A stretch of 64,000 bases of DNA from Baylisascaris procyonis (GCA_037389465.1 JAZARR010000033.1:2022501-2086500); one strand, 5' to 3'. Shown: positions 1-12,160, numbered from the stretch's first letter. Made by a program: numbers and translations. Notes: a model not told the origin generated them from the letters alone.

Positions 1-1678
1 CAAAGGGACGAAGCCAGACAGCGCCAGGTTTGTTGGCAAGCTTTTGCTTTATTCTACTCTTTTTTTTAAATTATTGCTTTTGAGCAACTGCAATTTGGGA
101 GGCTGCTGCAGACATTACACTGCTATTTCTAATTTTTTAGCAGTGGGCTTTGTCGGTCTTGCTGAGGCGATGATCTGGTTTGTATAGATGAGGTGAAGTA
201 TTTTTCCTGAGTACTCTGCTGGTTTTTGCTAAGTTAGTCTGCGAAACTGTGCAAAAAAGGGTCGATTGTGGCGGATACGTTTTATTTAGTGGTGGGCAGT
301 TGAGAAATCGTTTAGGGAACGCGGTCTAAACGTTGAGTTTCTCTTGAGAATCTCAAGTATTTTCAATGAAAACTTTTTTGTGTGCTTCACCCAAGGTCAT
401 GTGAATATCATCGTCCTTCTTGCATCGACAAATGGTTTCATATATGTTTAAATAGGGATTGGGATGAGGAAACGGTCTGTTGTTGAGGAAAAAGCGCTAT
501 GCATAAATGATGTTCTTTCATTTGTGTGTGAGTGTCGTTTAGTAGGGGATGGCTTGTTTATGTCATTAATGGTTTATCGTTATTCCGCTTCGTTTTGTCA
601 CTATGCATTGTTTTGTTTATGAGGGATGAATATGTAGTTTTGAATATTTGCAAAAGTTTTTTATTAGAGAAGAACATCCACAACGAGAGCTTTGAATTGA
701 AAGTATTTGCACAAGTCGAACAAATTGTGTTGTAAGTTCGAACTTTCGAATAGCTCAAAAGAAAATTAGTGCACAGGCACTTAAGTAAGCAATTTCAATT
801 TTTATTAAAAATTCACCCACTAAAGTACCAGCAAACTCGATGACACCGTCACAGAAATACCCGCTTATTTACAAAAGAAAGATACAAGAATAGATCCGAT
901 TCCTGGATTTCCTGCTTTTTTTAGTATTTTTAGTGTTGGTCTCTGCGGTTGCATATTATTTTTATGCGGGAAACGCCATGTGAAATATTTGAAACGATGT
1001 GTTTGATGTGCGTACACAAAAAGGACATTACGTATAATAGAACAAATTTAGAGAAAGTGGAGAGCGTAGTTAAGCTGGCTGTTGTGCTTTTGATCTCTGT
1101 TTCATTTTTCATTCTTTATCTGTAAAAATTTTTATTTCTAACAAGTTTTTCCACAATTTAAAACTCATTATTTTTCATAGAGATCCACCGCTTATTAATT
1201 GATCAACTGTCAGAAGTCACTTTTTATTTAATAAAAGTGAAGTTTGTTTGATAAGGTTGCTGCGAATGGTGGTGTATAATTGATTTGCAAGTGAGGGGCT
1301 TCAACGAGCTGTTGATTTTAGTCAAAAAATGCTAATTAATGCACCTTGCACGTATTTTGTTCTGGAGCATAGCGATATATGTGAAGACGATACTGTTTAT
1401 TATAATTGGCCATGAAATACTAATCGCTATGCAGTTCGCTTTTAGATATCGTATGTAACATGTCCGATTTTAAAATTGCGCAGAGATCTTCATATAGAAT
1501 AAATTTTTACACGTTGCGAGGCATAATTTAATTATGAAAAGCAGTTAGAGGGATTGGCGAACAAGAGTTGGCCATTCGGTGAAGTGGAATCTTGCAGGAA
1601 CAAGGAATCGTCTATCAGCCGATATTATTCGTTGCTAAAGGCGATGATTGGCTCTACAAGGACCCATTAATTACATAA
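1..1678 (+). CDS. Oxysterol-binding-protein-related protein (ORP9/10/11 type), C-terminal two exons, 5' partial
   Basis: Two coding pieces are visible. Bases 1-27 read QRDEARQRQ and end at a CAG|GTTTGT donor. Bases 1598-1678 follow a CTTGCAG acceptor and end in TAA, and both junctions are phase 0. Joined, the tail carries QR-x-EAR-x-R-x-E, then a P-x-x-F segment and GDDWLYKDPL. This is the layout I know from the extreme C-terminus of ORP family proteins, especially OSBPL9 types (QR-EAR-RKE ... ECWVYDEPLL). ORPs bind sterols or phosphoinositides and move them between membranes at organelle contact sites. The conserved OSBP lipid-binding domain would lie upstream of the window. A poly(A) signal 12 bases after the stop supports this as the gene's end. 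Only about 35 residues are available, so the family call rests on a short match recalled from memory. The exon structure is safer than the subfamily. Confidence 0.65.
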
Positions 1679-1690
1679 TGCTTGTTTGTA

Positions 1691-1696
1691 AATAAA
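1691..1696 (+). terminator. Poly(A) signal of the ORP-like gene
   Basis: AATAAA lies 12 bases after the TAA of the ORP-like reading frame, on the same strand. This gives a very short 3' UTR, which is common in nematodes. Confidence 0.5.
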
Positions 1697-1699
1697 TTA

Positions 1700-2815
1700 A
1701 TTCAAGTTAAGCGTTGCTCCTTCAGTTATCTGCATCGTTCTTCTTGTGTGCTCATCCCGAAACTGACTGTGGGTAAAGTGATTTCGATGATTATATGGTG
1801 TTTATTTATTTTTTCATTACATTCTTCGGGTTTTTCTAAACTATGTATTGTTGTTTAGGAAGGTGCTAATGAGAGAAGAGAGTTTATTGAGCGCATCTTT
1901 ATTAAACGAAGTTATTTTCAAGAGTAGACATTCAAACGTTTTCTGATAAAATAATATCAGGCACAGTTTTTGAATCTGCTTATAAATAAAAGAAAGTTTT
2001 GAGGTTATTAAGCGAGGAGTTGAAGAGAGGCATGTTGAGAACAGCTATGAGAGAATAGGCATCAAGAGTTTTATGCAGAATGTAGTTAATGAGTTTTTAA
2101 AACTGTCTATGTGCCATTTACTCGTAGCGAAAATGTTCTATTTATTAGATTTTTCGATATTTTTGCAATGTTGTTTTCTCATCGTTGAAATTTTATTGTC
2201 TTTTTTCGAGAGCATTTTCATGACCCACAAGAGGAGATGGGGGGGGGGGGGTTATATTTGCAGTTGTCATCGTTCTAAAATGCTCTTTTCCATCCAAATT
2301 ATCCTTTCGGCTTTTGGTTTTTTATGAATAGTAATGAGAGATAAAACATAATCTCTTTTGTTCATTTTGATTCTCTTTTTTTTTTTCCATTTTGCCGGCA
2401 TTTCAAAAGTTTCATTTCATTTCTTCATCTTTTTTTTTTTTGCTATTAATTTATCGCATAAATGAATGTCGTTTCTACTTTCATTTTTATTAACAATATA
2501 TTTTTCAAAAATTTGTATCATAACAGTGTTACCTCTCTAATGTTTGTATTGAAGCGCATTCGCCAGATGAGCGTTAATCCGTTGATTTTAGTTTGAATTG
2601 TGTTTTTAAGAAAACGTTTTGTAAGAGTGAGTACATACTAATAATAATGTTTCACTATCGAAAACTAGTGGGATGTTAACATGAAACTGCTGCAAACATC
2701 GCTCACTTGGCTGTAAGCGAACTTTCACGATGAATCATTTTTTGCGTTTTGCAAAAGTTTGCGAATTGTTGATCTGAATTTACTGGACAATGAACGTGTG
2801 CGATGATTATTCCAG
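1700..2815. other. Intergenic or intronic AT-rich DNA
   Basis: I see no recognisable exon here. The sequence is T-rich on the + strand, like introns of + strand genes elsewhere in the window. It contains a G11 homopolymer (2240-2250) and several T10-12 runs, the usual low-complexity features. Confidence 0.6.
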
Positions 2816-2905
2816 AAACCTTCCAGTAAACCAATGGTGCCCTGCGCATAAGCACGCCACAAAAACATTCCCGAACGACTTTCTTCCGGTGCCACCATCA
2901 GCCAG
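2816..2905 (+). CDS. Exon-like block of an unidentified protein
   Basis: A 90-base block lies between TTATTCCAG and AG|GTTCGC. Read with two incoming bases it is open and reads as plausible protein, including NLPVNQWCPAHKHATK and FPNDFLPVPPSAR. Base composition is clearly richer in G+C than the flanks. I do not recognise the protein. The block may belong to the same unidentified + strand gene as the exon-like blocks at 6704-8814, but no phase chain links them. It could be a chance open frame. Confidence 0.25.
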
Positions 2906-5900
2906 GTTCGCTATTCCGTCTTAATTTGTGCGGTTCCCTTCTTCTAAGATAGATTCTGATGTTAAGAGGTAGATAGGCTATGGAAGGAGTGGAACGTTGG
3001 GAGTCTTCATGAGACTGGCTTGACGATATGTGTGCATTTTCATATTGCGGTAAACTTCGAAACGTTAAGCACCGGGAGGTCCACATTTACTACTCATAAC
3101 GAACTTCACACTGCACATTGTGTATGTTTTTAAGCTTCTTATCGACGAGACCACGGCGTCTTTCAGGTGTCATCATACAGATGGTGGTGGTAGTATGGCC
3201 ATAGGGGCGTTTACTTCAATTGAAAATTCAGGGGAGTGTCGTTTGAGTGGTAAAGATAGCGGTGTTTTCCATAAAGTTTTGACACGCTTGTCTGTCCATG
3301 TCGGTGTGTCGGCGTGTCTGAGAAGCACCATTTTCCAATCAGTGTCGAATGATTGTTTTTGTGTTATGATCACATGCCGCTTGATCGATTATTTTGGATT
3401 TCTGAAAAGAAAACTGATTTGTTGTTTTTTTTATCACACTTACCTTTGATGAACTTTTCTGAAATTCGTATTTATTATTCGTTTATTGAATTTACCGGAT
3501 TTCGGTTATCTTGTATTTAAAAAAATGGTTACGGCTATTATGCTAAGTAGTGAATTCAATTTGAAATGTTTTTTCTCTTTTTTCAAAGGTGGAATTTTAT
3601 ATAAAGCTGAATTTTGCAGTGAACTGAAGGGGGAGGGGTCGTGGGAGGGAGTTGGATAAAACGGTCCGGCCCCAAACGTACGCGAACCGAAAAGCGAGTA
3701 GAATGCCACACCGATTCCCCGCTCGTCCGACAAAACTCAAGGCAGGGGCGCGTTTTACTCTTCTTTTTTCGGGCTGCGGCAGATTTCTTGCTTTTTTTTG
3801 ACGGCAACGAGGCTATGGCTGCAGCCGCCTGCCATCCATTCCTTCTGCAATTGCAGCCAACGGCTCAGAGTTCTTGTGCATCGACACATTAAATGTTGTG
3901 GTGCACAGACTGTTATTTAATTCGGGATAAGGTCATTGTTTATCTGTACATTTGATCCTGAAACTGCATAGAGATGTTCGCGGTATTAGACATGGAACGA
4001 GAGGGTTGTGATTGAATGGGTGAGGGTCTGTCATCTTGTATAAGTAATGCGTCTATCTCTGTCGGTTTTGCTCCCTATTCATTTTCGTTCTGCTATCCGT
4101 TCGAGTGTATATTTGGTTACTGCTTACAAGTTACGTGAATCGTCATGCTTGTTGCTCATTATGTCCTTGTCTTGCGTTTTACAACTGAGCACTGTATTTG
4201 CTTCGTGTTTACAGGGAGATTTTTTAGGCAAAATTATACAATTTTAATCCACCGTTGAACGCCGAACGCGGAAGGGAAGACTGTAGGTTAACAACCGAAT
4301 GAAAAGTGATTTCTTGAAGGAATGCGGTTATACCACTAGAATCTTTCTCTCGGAACGTTTGTGCTTATCTAATGTGATATTCAGTCTCCTTGTTTAGTAC
4401 GCATAACGCCACTACTGTGAAAGTTATTTCATGAATTTTCCTTCCCCCCCCCCCCTCACCCCAAGGAGAACCCTTTATCCACCGTTGTTTTATTTCACAC
4501 GCAAACCAAAAAAGAGCCCGATATGCTTATCGTCTGAACAATTGTTATGAAAGGCAAATGTTGAATAGAGTAAATCTAATCGTGGTTACGGGCTTCGGCG
4601 TTATTTCCTTCAGCTTTGCACACATTCGAATTGTTTTATTTAGAGTATATTTGCTGTTCCGTTAATTGAACTGTTTTTATTGCGTTGATCGATCTGCGCT
4701 TCATCGAATACTCCATTCATTAATGAAGAGAATTTTAACTAATTGATGCTTCTTGGAAGAATATTTGCTTGAAGAACGGTAGAGTGATTATTGAGGTGTT
4801 TTGTTGTCTTTGATGGGCAATCGCTATTTATTGTTGTGCGTCTCTTACTGTGATAAACATTTTCAACATTCCCCATCAACTCGTTTACGTTAAATAAGCC
4901 TTTAATTGGCATAACTCTATTTTCATATTTGCTCAACGATAGCCTATTGTTCCATTGGATTGTGGGTACGAGTTTATAAGCTATTGATCTATAATTTTCT
5001 TTTATATTGTCATGTGGCAATCTCTAGGGGATTGGTTGTTGCAATATAGATCCTTGCAGAAATTGCTGTGCATCGGGCAAATTGGTGTGCTTCCTGCGGT
5101 ATGCTTTCTACAAGTTTGTTGTCTTACGTTTTTTTTTTTTTTATAATGAGCCAATGAATTCGTGATCAGCCGCATAATTGCAGATAGTTTTTTTGTGCAG
5201 TGCAGAGATCTGCCGAAGTAATGCTAGCAACGCAATATCCATGTTTCCTTGCAGCGAGATCTAAGCAAGATGAGTTAGTGTGTCGTTTTAGATATTAAAC
5301 CACATTCGATGACAAGAAATTCAGCAAACGGATCACAACATGTGGAAGTGGAGCTAAGCATGAGCAGATGAGGATACTATAAACCTGTCAGTAAAAAGCA
5401 ATAGTCTGCTAAAAACCGCGAAAGTGAACCTCATAAAAGACCGAGTTATTTGTTTGCATTAGCACTCCCATTATGCCATATTGCTGTGACGAGTGCTGCA
5501 CGAAACTCTGCGGTGCTGTATTGTTGCATTGGGCATAGTGTTCTGGTTTTTTATGAAGTTGATTGGTGATGTTCGAAAGAAATCTTTCACATAGTTGTGA
5601 GGAGAACAGAATCTTCTGTGGATATTTGTTGATAGCGACATTTTCCACACAACTTGCTCATTAAGGCGATTGCTGAACATTTAGCTGACACTTGGTTTTC
5701 GTTGTCTTTCCACAGCTTATTTCCTCATTTATTAGGCTGTCAATAAATGCAAACTACTGAGGTGTTTTATTGAGGAGAATGAATTATCTACATAGGCAGC
5801 AGAGATCCTTTGGCAAATATGCAGTGCCGCATAATACCGGCGGGGAAAATGCTTGTCAGGAAATCTGGTCCGCAGCTAGAATGTTTCTTATATTTTGGAG

Positions 5901-6703
5901 TTATGCATCCTCTGCTTTTATTGTCCGCTCTCTGCAGCATCATCACCTTAATGATCTAAAACCTGTTTCCCGACCTGCATTCCCCCGTCCTCCTGCATGC
6001 CTCTATTTTCCACCCTTGTCCGTTGCATTTCGCACTCGACCGAACCTTCGCGAGAAATGGCTAGCAGGGTTTTCGTAGTATAACTTGTTAGTCATTGTTG
6101 CTGGTTGTTGTCGTTTCTGGTTGGTTTCATCTTAATGATGTTGTTTGTCTGTAGTGGTTTTGTTCGCATCAAATACGTTTTATTGTTGGAAGAGAGGGAT
6201 TTGAAGTGAAAGCACATTGGATCAGTTAGTGGTACAGCAGTGACAAGGACTTATGGCTCACAGGCAGTTTTATTGAACGTTACGGTTGCTGAAGAAATCA
6301 CGTCCGATTGTATGTGTGCATGCATGCTTGAATGCCGTAGTACAAGTTGGAGGATAGTCAAAGCACGCTCAACCACGTAGAATGTAGAAAAATTCCATTG
6401 CGATTTCGTTTTCACTGATGCACCTATTTGAGGGGGGCGGGAGGGGGAGAGATTTATTGCAATCAGAGAGGGAAAAAGAGCGGGGAGGAGCGAAGTTTGC
6501 TTCTTCTTGTGCTTCTCCACACTACGATAACAGAGGTTCAGCGAAAAGGCACCGTGTTTTGAAGGGATGTGTTCGCGGGCAAAAATGTTCGTCGTCGCGA
6601 GGCGACAGCTGGGTATGCACACAGTTGTGCTGGATAGTTGTGTGTTTTTGTGGGTGGGAGAGCGACGTCGATTAGATTCACTTGGATTCGCGCACATTGC
6701 AAG
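2906..6703. other. Long T-rich stretch without an assigned gene
   Basis: Probably introns and/or intergenic DNA. G+C-rich patches at about 3640-3890, 5790-6060 and 6420-6600 are open in several frames on both strands, but I could not tie them to a protein family or to paired splice sites. A C13 tract at about 4445-4457 is low-complexity sequence. Confidence 0.5.
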
Positions 6704-6788
6704 AGGAGCTACTTTATTGGAGGGTCCATCAAGACTACATATCGATACGCTGGCCTGTGGGATCGGCAGACTGTTCCCTCAGAAGCAG
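6704..6788 (+). CDS. Exon-like block of an unidentified protein
   Basis: An 85-base block follows CATTGCAAG and ends at GAAGCAG|GTATTC. In one frame it reads RSYFIGGSIKTTYRYAGLW then DRQTVPSEA. A second frame, extended upstream, is also open (ARGATLLEGPSRLHIDTLACG). The composition is exon-like, but I recognise no family and cannot decide the frame. Its relation to the blocks at 7559-8814 is unproven. Confidence 0.22.
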
Positions 6789-7558
6789 GTATTCGGTTAT
6801 CCTTTTACCACTATAGAATAGAGAACCTCAGAAGAATGGGCCTGAAGGCGGTTGTCGGTGGGAAGGAAAGTGCTCATGGATGAAGCCAGCGTTAGGGCGC
6901 TTTCTAGTAAGGTTGTAGTCGAACACAGTCGCGTATGTTTTTTATGGTTTTAATGACTTAGTTACATTTAATTGAGAGGAATTTTGGAAGCCGATGAAAC
7001 ATTGTTCATTGCACGATATTTTAATGTTAAGGAAGGTGCTTTGTGGGTTTGTGATTTCGACCTGCTTATACACGAAATCATTTGTACAACGCTTACGTTA
7101 CCCGAAAATGAGGGTTCAGTGTTGTGGGCAAGAAGTGGAGCAAGTGATAGTCAACAGTGTGTTTGGAAGGGGTAGAGGAATATACTGCAAATGTCACATC
7201 ATTTTGTCTTATAGTTTAACTAGGCTTCCTTAACAACGAAATAGGAACATTGAAAGGCAGCGCACCACCATTACTCGAATTGTCTGATGTATATTTGCCG
7301 TAAGTTTTGTGCTAAGCAGATCCTTCATAGATCACACGAAAAATTTTTTGCGACAAACTTCGATCCCATAATTTATAGGTCTTCTACCTATCGTTCGTTT
7401 TAGGCTGCAATCGTCCAGGATTTATGTTGGTCCTGAATAGAAATGTTGCCTGATATCCGGTCTTCAACAAAGCAGTTTATATAGATAATAGAAGGCGAAA
7501 AATATTGGTAGTGCTTTCTCAGTTAGTATGGAATCAGCTATGGGGATAATTGCATCAG

Positions 7559-8303
7559 TTTAAGGTGTTTTTCTCGACCGATCTTAACATCGACGATGTC
7601 GACTTTTGGGCGGATGTATTAAAATGTATCTCAGAGGAGGTCCGATCGAGTCCAGATTTCTATGGCGTGTCAGTGAACGTTTCAACATAATGCAGTCAGA
7701 ACCTCTCATATGTATACGGGTTCCTTGTTGTTTTCCGTTTGAATGATTTTACAGTGGTTCTTCATCTTATACATTTAAATTGTTCTTCTCTCATGTCCAG
7801 CAGTGACTCTTATCTTGTTTGAATTTTTCTTAAACATTTAGATATTTACGATGATTACTGCAAATATGTTGCAGAAGAGAAATGGTGATTGTTGTGGTTC
7901 TGACTAACTGTTTCTGATGGTATATTGAGAGAACTGATTAAGCACTTCAGCTGTCAATAACTAGGTATGGAGGTTATTCATCGCAAACCTGGTACGGCTG
8001 AGCATATTCAGCGCTCTTTCTGTTCGAAGTGTTTGATTTTCATTGTTCCGTTCATTTCGCTGATTCGCTTTTTTCTTATGTTGTCGTTGAACTGTGAGGA
8101 CTGTGCTTTTGTATTGCTGTTTTTCGCCTTTTAATTGCTGTAATTATGCTCGTATTGATTAAGTCCTTACAGAATTACGCTTTAGCTCAGTGCAGAGGTC
8201 GAAATCTAGATCAACAGAAGAAGAGTCGTATTCGAAGAAAGTTTTCTACGATGGAGATATGCTGCAATTTCTTAACAGCACAAACTTAAGTTCGATCCGA
8301 TAA
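7559..8303 (+). CDS. Two phase-compatible exon-like blocks, unidentified C-terminus
   Basis: Block one (7559-7672, 38 codons) follows GCATCAG and ends at TCA|GTGAAC. It contains STDLNIDDVDFWADVLKC. Block two (8196-8303, 36 codons) follows GTGCAG and ends in TAA. It contains the charged run RSKSRSTEEESYSKKVFYDG. Both junctions are phase 0, so they join without a shift to give an acidic, Ser-rich C-terminus. D-D-x-x-F-W is faintly like the segment after the helicase domain in some CHD remodelers, but this is far too weak to name the gene. Either block could be a chance open frame; joint phase agreement has a one-in-three chance. Confidence 0.28.
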
Positions 8304-8581
8304 ATTCGCAGTGAATGAAATCATTCAGAGGGAAATTTTCTTTTATCCAGAACTTTCAAGGATGAGCTGTGGTTATATAGTGGGAAATCTCCCTCTTCCA
8401 CATCTCATTGTTCGCCTCGCCTCTGTTTGAATGCTGCTCTAGTTTTATTCAGTGGATTTGCAGTTTAGTCGTTATAATGTACACCTATTCTTATTCTACA
8501 TTATATTGGAGTAATTTATCTGAAACGATGAATGTTTTATATCGATTACTGCCAGGTCGGCTGTGTTTGGACCTTCATAAG

Positions 8582-8814
8582 ACTCGTTGGCTCCATCCTA
8601 CCGAGCCACTCCGCCAAGACTCCCCGACGAGGGCGGTGAAGTAACTCTCGACTTGCCTGCTAAACGGAACAACGGTGGATCGACTTGTCAGCACCCGATG
8701 AGCAGAGACGAGTCCAATCCCTCACCTTCAGGCTACATTACAATTTCTGCTCGCAAGCGGAAGTGGAAGCAATATAAAGAGATATTTATTCGTGTTGAAT
8801 GCTTTTTTGATTAA
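8582..8814 (+). CDS. Probable terminal exon of an unidentified gene
   Basis: The frame opens after a CATAAG acceptor-like site and runs about 77 codons to TAA at 8812-8814. AATAAA begins at the next base. The protein is Pro/Ser-rich then basic: PSYRATPPRLPDEGGEV, then QHPMSRDESNPSPSGYITI, then ARKRKWKQYKE. Composition and codon texture differ sharply from the AT-rich flanks, and a poly(A) signal at the stop fits a last exon. This kind of sequence occurs in cytoplasmic tails and linkers, so no family can be assigned. It could be an alternative end to the gene whose blocks lie at 7559-8303. Confidence 0.35.
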
Positions 8815-8820
8815 AATAAA
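8815..8820 (+). terminator. Poly(A) signal
   Basis: AATAAA directly follows the TAA that closes the frame at 8582-8814. It plausibly ends the unidentified + strand gene about 900 bases before the SDHAF4 start. Confidence 0.4.
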
Positions 8821-9318
8821 GTAAAATAAGTTAAATTTTCTTGAGTGAGCTCCCTTCAGCCAAATCAGTTATGGTGGAGGTTCGCTTCAAATTTCAGTCG
8901 AGTTTATTGCTCTTTATTCATTTGTAATTATTGTGCTCAATTGTCGTCGTTAGCGTGTTTTATTGTCGTCCTCTGCTTCGCTTTTTGCTATTCTCAACTG
9001 TTTTTTATTTTGTTCATAACAGCTGCAGGATGTAGTATGGAATGGGAATTGTGAAATAAAACCCTTGAAAACATTTATGTAATTTTAATTTTTATTACGT
9101 TCGAGACGTATCACATATCTGAATATTTTTATAATTTCTTTATCATTTATGAAATATTGAGATAAACGAAACCGAATAGGCGTTATTATCTCGTTGTTAT
9201 GTTGCTTTCATGGAAGTTTGCACCATTATTCTTCCCATCGCTATATTTGAAAAAGGGATGTTGTTTTGCGCTATAGTTTTTCATTGTCATTCTGCATCTT
9301 CTAAATCAAATCTTTCAA

Positions 9319-9336
9319 AAAAAAAAAAAAAAAAAA
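9319..9336. repeat. Poly(A) tract
   Basis: A run of 18 adenines in the spacer upstream of SDHAF4. It may be the tail of an old retroposed element, but no recognisable element body lies next to it. Confidence 0.6.
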
Positions 9337-9710
9337 GTTTGTGAACTTTCCCATCGAGTTGAATAGTTGTTCGAGTATAGTTATACACAATCGAACTTTG
9401 GAATTTGCTTCGAATGATCGCAAAATGAGGTTGCAGAAGAGTGATGTGGATTCTAGAGGTTGCTGTAGTAAAATCGGGAGAATGGAATAACTGTAAGAAA
9501 GACGTCAAGATGCCACCAAAGTATTGGCTGAGTTCTTGTGGTATGCATCTAGTTTCATTAACCGAACTTGGTTGAAGTATTTTTTCGAATAGCTGATTTA
9601 TTCAGTTGATTCGCTGAATATGGCTGAATACTAATATCGTCAAGCGGTACAGGTTTATGGCTGAGGTTTAATTGCCTTATGCTGTTTCCGTGATCATAAA
9701 GTGGATTATT

Positions 9711-9715
9711 TCTAG
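9711..9715 (+). promoter_or_regulatory. Likely 3' splice (trans-splice) acceptor before SDHAF4
   Basis: ATTATTTCTAG ends 15 bases before the SDHAF4 ATG, with no ATG between. This spacing is typical of spliced-leader addition in nematodes. It also supports the chosen start codon. An upstream untranslated exon joined by ordinary splicing is the alternative. Confidence 0.45.
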
Positions 9716-9730
9716 CTGAACAAATAAACG

Positions 9731-10027
9731 ATGCTGAAACGAGCGCTTGGTGAATGCGAAGTAGTCGGTGTCAGCGTGTGGCGACGTTTTCTGAGCGACG
9801 TCAAGGTGAAGAAGAACAGGCTGAACAAAGAGGAGGTGATGAAGAAAAAAACGCCAAAAGGAAAATTAGATGAGCCCCTTGACTTGGAGAAACCCTATGA
9901 GGATCCATACTTGCCACGACATCCTGGAGGAGTTAATCCGATCACCGGCGAGATTGGCGGTCCGGCCGGACCCGAACCTACAAGGTACGGCGACTGGGAA
10001 CGTAAAGGACGTGTTTCAGATTTTTAG
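9731..10027 (+). CDS. SDHAF4: Succinate dehydrogenase assembly factor 4 (SDHAF4), complete
   Basis: A single-exon frame of 98 residues. The C-terminal third is the diagnostic SDHAF4/DUF1674 signature: [20 protein letters not shown], then [13 protein letters not shown] ending at the stop, as in human and yeast SDHAF4 (Sdh8). The family binds free flavinylated SDHA in the mitochondrial matrix, shields it and promotes its pairing with SDHB during complex II assembly. The N-terminus is basic and hydrophobic (MLKRALGEC ... WRRFLSD), consistent with a mitochondrial presequence. The middle is a charged, low-complexity linker rich in Lys and Pro. Length matches the family (about 100-130 aa). The start is the first ATG after a good acceptor. 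The nearest same-strand gene ends about 0.9 kb upstream, so an operon is unlikely. Identity is firm because the terminal motif is essentially intact. Confidence 0.93.
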   Translation: MLKRALGECEVVGVSVWRRFLSDVKVKKNRLNKEEVMKKKTPKGKLDEPLDLEKPYEDPYLPRHPGGVNPITGEIGGPAGPEPTRYGDWERKGRVSDF

Positions 10028-10753
10028 GAAGCTTATCCGTTTGCTGTGTGTTTGTTCATCACATAAGTGTATCGTATCCTTATTGTTATGTGGAAAGATG
10101 ATCGATAAAACTGAATGCGGTGTATGCGGCTTCTCATACTATAACAACAAGAGTGGCTTCGACTTGCACTATTCCTATTTGCGGTTAATGGGTCCTATCA
10201 TTTCTAGGCTTTACTCACTTATCTCGCGAGAAGCCCTCATGGAACAATATAGTGCATGTTCTTCGACAGGATACCTCAAAGTTACCTTTGTGAACCCGCT
10301 CTGGACAGAATTTGTTGCACATTTCAGAATTCGTTCTCTTTTACGTTCTCTCTCTCTTTTACGTACTATGCAAGTGATATTAAAGTTACACAGCCGCAAC
10401 AGGTCTGTGAGGAGTTCGGTAGCAAGTCTTGTGTATGATGCACACACGCATACCGAAACAAGTGAAATATTAATAATTCTAACGAAACACACGTCAATAC
10501 CACATTTCTACAATGCAGTGCATGAAAATCCAATGCCAGGAACCAATGATAATCTCTTAGGTCGACTCCCACCCGCTTCTCAGCAAACAGTGAAGGTAAT
10601 GCCCCGTCGGCTGGAAAACAGCGGGCAAAGAAGCAGACAGAAATCTCTCATCGTCACTCTGGATGCTGCGATGACGTGGTGGTAATAACGCAACATCCCG
10701 CCACGATCATTACTTCACGCCAGTTTATATACAGCAGTCGGTGAGTGTTACTC

Positions 10754-10759
10754 AATAAA
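10754..10759 (+). terminator. Candidate poly(A) signal for SDHAF4
   Basis: AATAAA is the first clear same-strand signal after the SDHAF4 stop, implying a 3' UTR of about 0.7 kb. That is long for a nematode, so an unrecognised variant signal may lie closer. Confidence 0.3.
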
Positions 10760-10799
10760 CAATTATCAAGAAGGTTATGCAACAGCGATGTTAAAAGCT

Positions 10800-12160
10800 T
10801 TCATCTAATGTATTACAAGCAAATCTGTCACTCAGCAAAACCTTGGGAAATGTAACCGCGATGGTTTTAAACATATAACCAAGCATAACCACTTCATAGT
10901 TAACATTTCATCGCAAAATTCAATCTAAAGAAGGAACAGGTGATATTCACCCATCAAGTCAGTTTTTATGCGCTTTTGCGAATCGGTTTTTCCTAAGCGC
11001 ATTGTAGGATCGCCGTGTTTTTGTGTACATATGTTCTTCTGTGTCAATTTCTGCCTGTTTGTCCGCTTGCCTGTCTGCCCGCCCGTTTAAGCTAACGAAT
11101 TTATGAGGGTAACCGTACAGTTTGGTTGGTACATCATGTGTTGACACTTCGGGAAGGGCCGCAAACATCTGAAGATGCTATTCCGCTCGCTAGCATTTTT
11201 CATTTTTGAAGGGTTTCTCTGTCTTCAATTATTCTAATTAAGAGCGTTTCGGTAGAGATGTTGAATATCTACCGGAAATTGAAAGCATTTGCCTCCATCT
11301 TAACAGCAATGTTGTGTAAGAACTAACGTTTGAGAATTACGATCATGTTGAGAGCTGCAACATAATATTACGAGACTTCCGCAACGATCAAGATTTGAGT
11401 GAAACATTTCCGCACTGAAATTCACGAAGCTCCAGTTCTACGTACTTATTAAGCAGTTGTATCCAGATTGTTGGGCATTCATCTATGTGTGGATGTTGTT
11501 CAGGTCGAGACGTGGGAAGTATGGGGAACTGCTAACAGAGGTTTTGGTGTGACGGGATGGAGGGTTTCGGTTAAACGGGGTGGGAATGGCACCGGAACGC
11601 TCTAAATTCGAGTTTAAGTTAGCATCAAGTCAGAAGTCATGGCCGTATTCCCACGTCTTTGTGGCCTCGGTGCTTATTGTTGTGGCTGTTTGTTAGCGCT
11701 GTCTCGAGTTTTATGGGACTTATGATTGGCACGGTTTGAACAGTAATTACCTTCGTTTTGGGGGTGCTTGCAATGGGCATCTAACATCTACTAATATAGT
11801 GGACACTAGATATTTGCTTCTCTAAACTCATTTAGAGGTGAGGTATATTACTGCGTATGAATTAAATCGGTTGTGATTGAGACACAGCGCTATTTAGTCT
11901 GTGACCTAAGTCTTGCCGCGGTCTCGCGGTCGAATTGAACCTGATGGAGGACACAAGCGGGACTTTTTTAACCAAACTGAGTACGGTTGAAATATATATC
12001 CACCAGAATCACTATAATCGGTCTGTTTTATGTTTATGTTTGAGTGAGCAGGCAGAGTATGCAAAATTGTTTGGGAGACGAGGTTTCCACTTTTCTGGTT
12101 ATAATTGCAAACTTATTCGTTATTAAAGTGAATTTGTGCGTTTTATCCTTACTTGGATGC
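10800..12160. other. Intergenic spacer between SDHAF4 and the inositol monophosphatase gene
   Basis: No gene is assigned. A simple pyrimidine-rich run of CTGT/CCGC units lies at about 11050-11090. A short ATG-led frame at 11639 (MAVFPRLCGLGAYCCG) has no clear donor or partner, so I do not call it an exon. The promoter of the downstream gene probably lies here. Confidence 0.5.

Noticed and set aside
6251..6697. 148-codon minus-strand frame
   Set aside because: Low-complexity His/Ser/Thr-rich content, no homologous family and no splice context. Strand composition there suggests + strand transcription.
9664..9675. GGTTTAATTGCC, similar to the start of nematode SL1 spliced leader
   Set aside because: Only the first dozen bases match, the rest of SL1 and an SL RNA donor and Sm site are absent, and no 5S rRNA is nearby.
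9870..10685. 271-codon + frame overlapping SDHAF4, including a C-x2-C segment (CGVCGFSYYNN)
   Set aside because: It overlaps the conserved SDHAF4 C-terminus out of frame, has no family match and then runs through ordinary 3' flank. The zinc-finger look lacks the second ligand pair.
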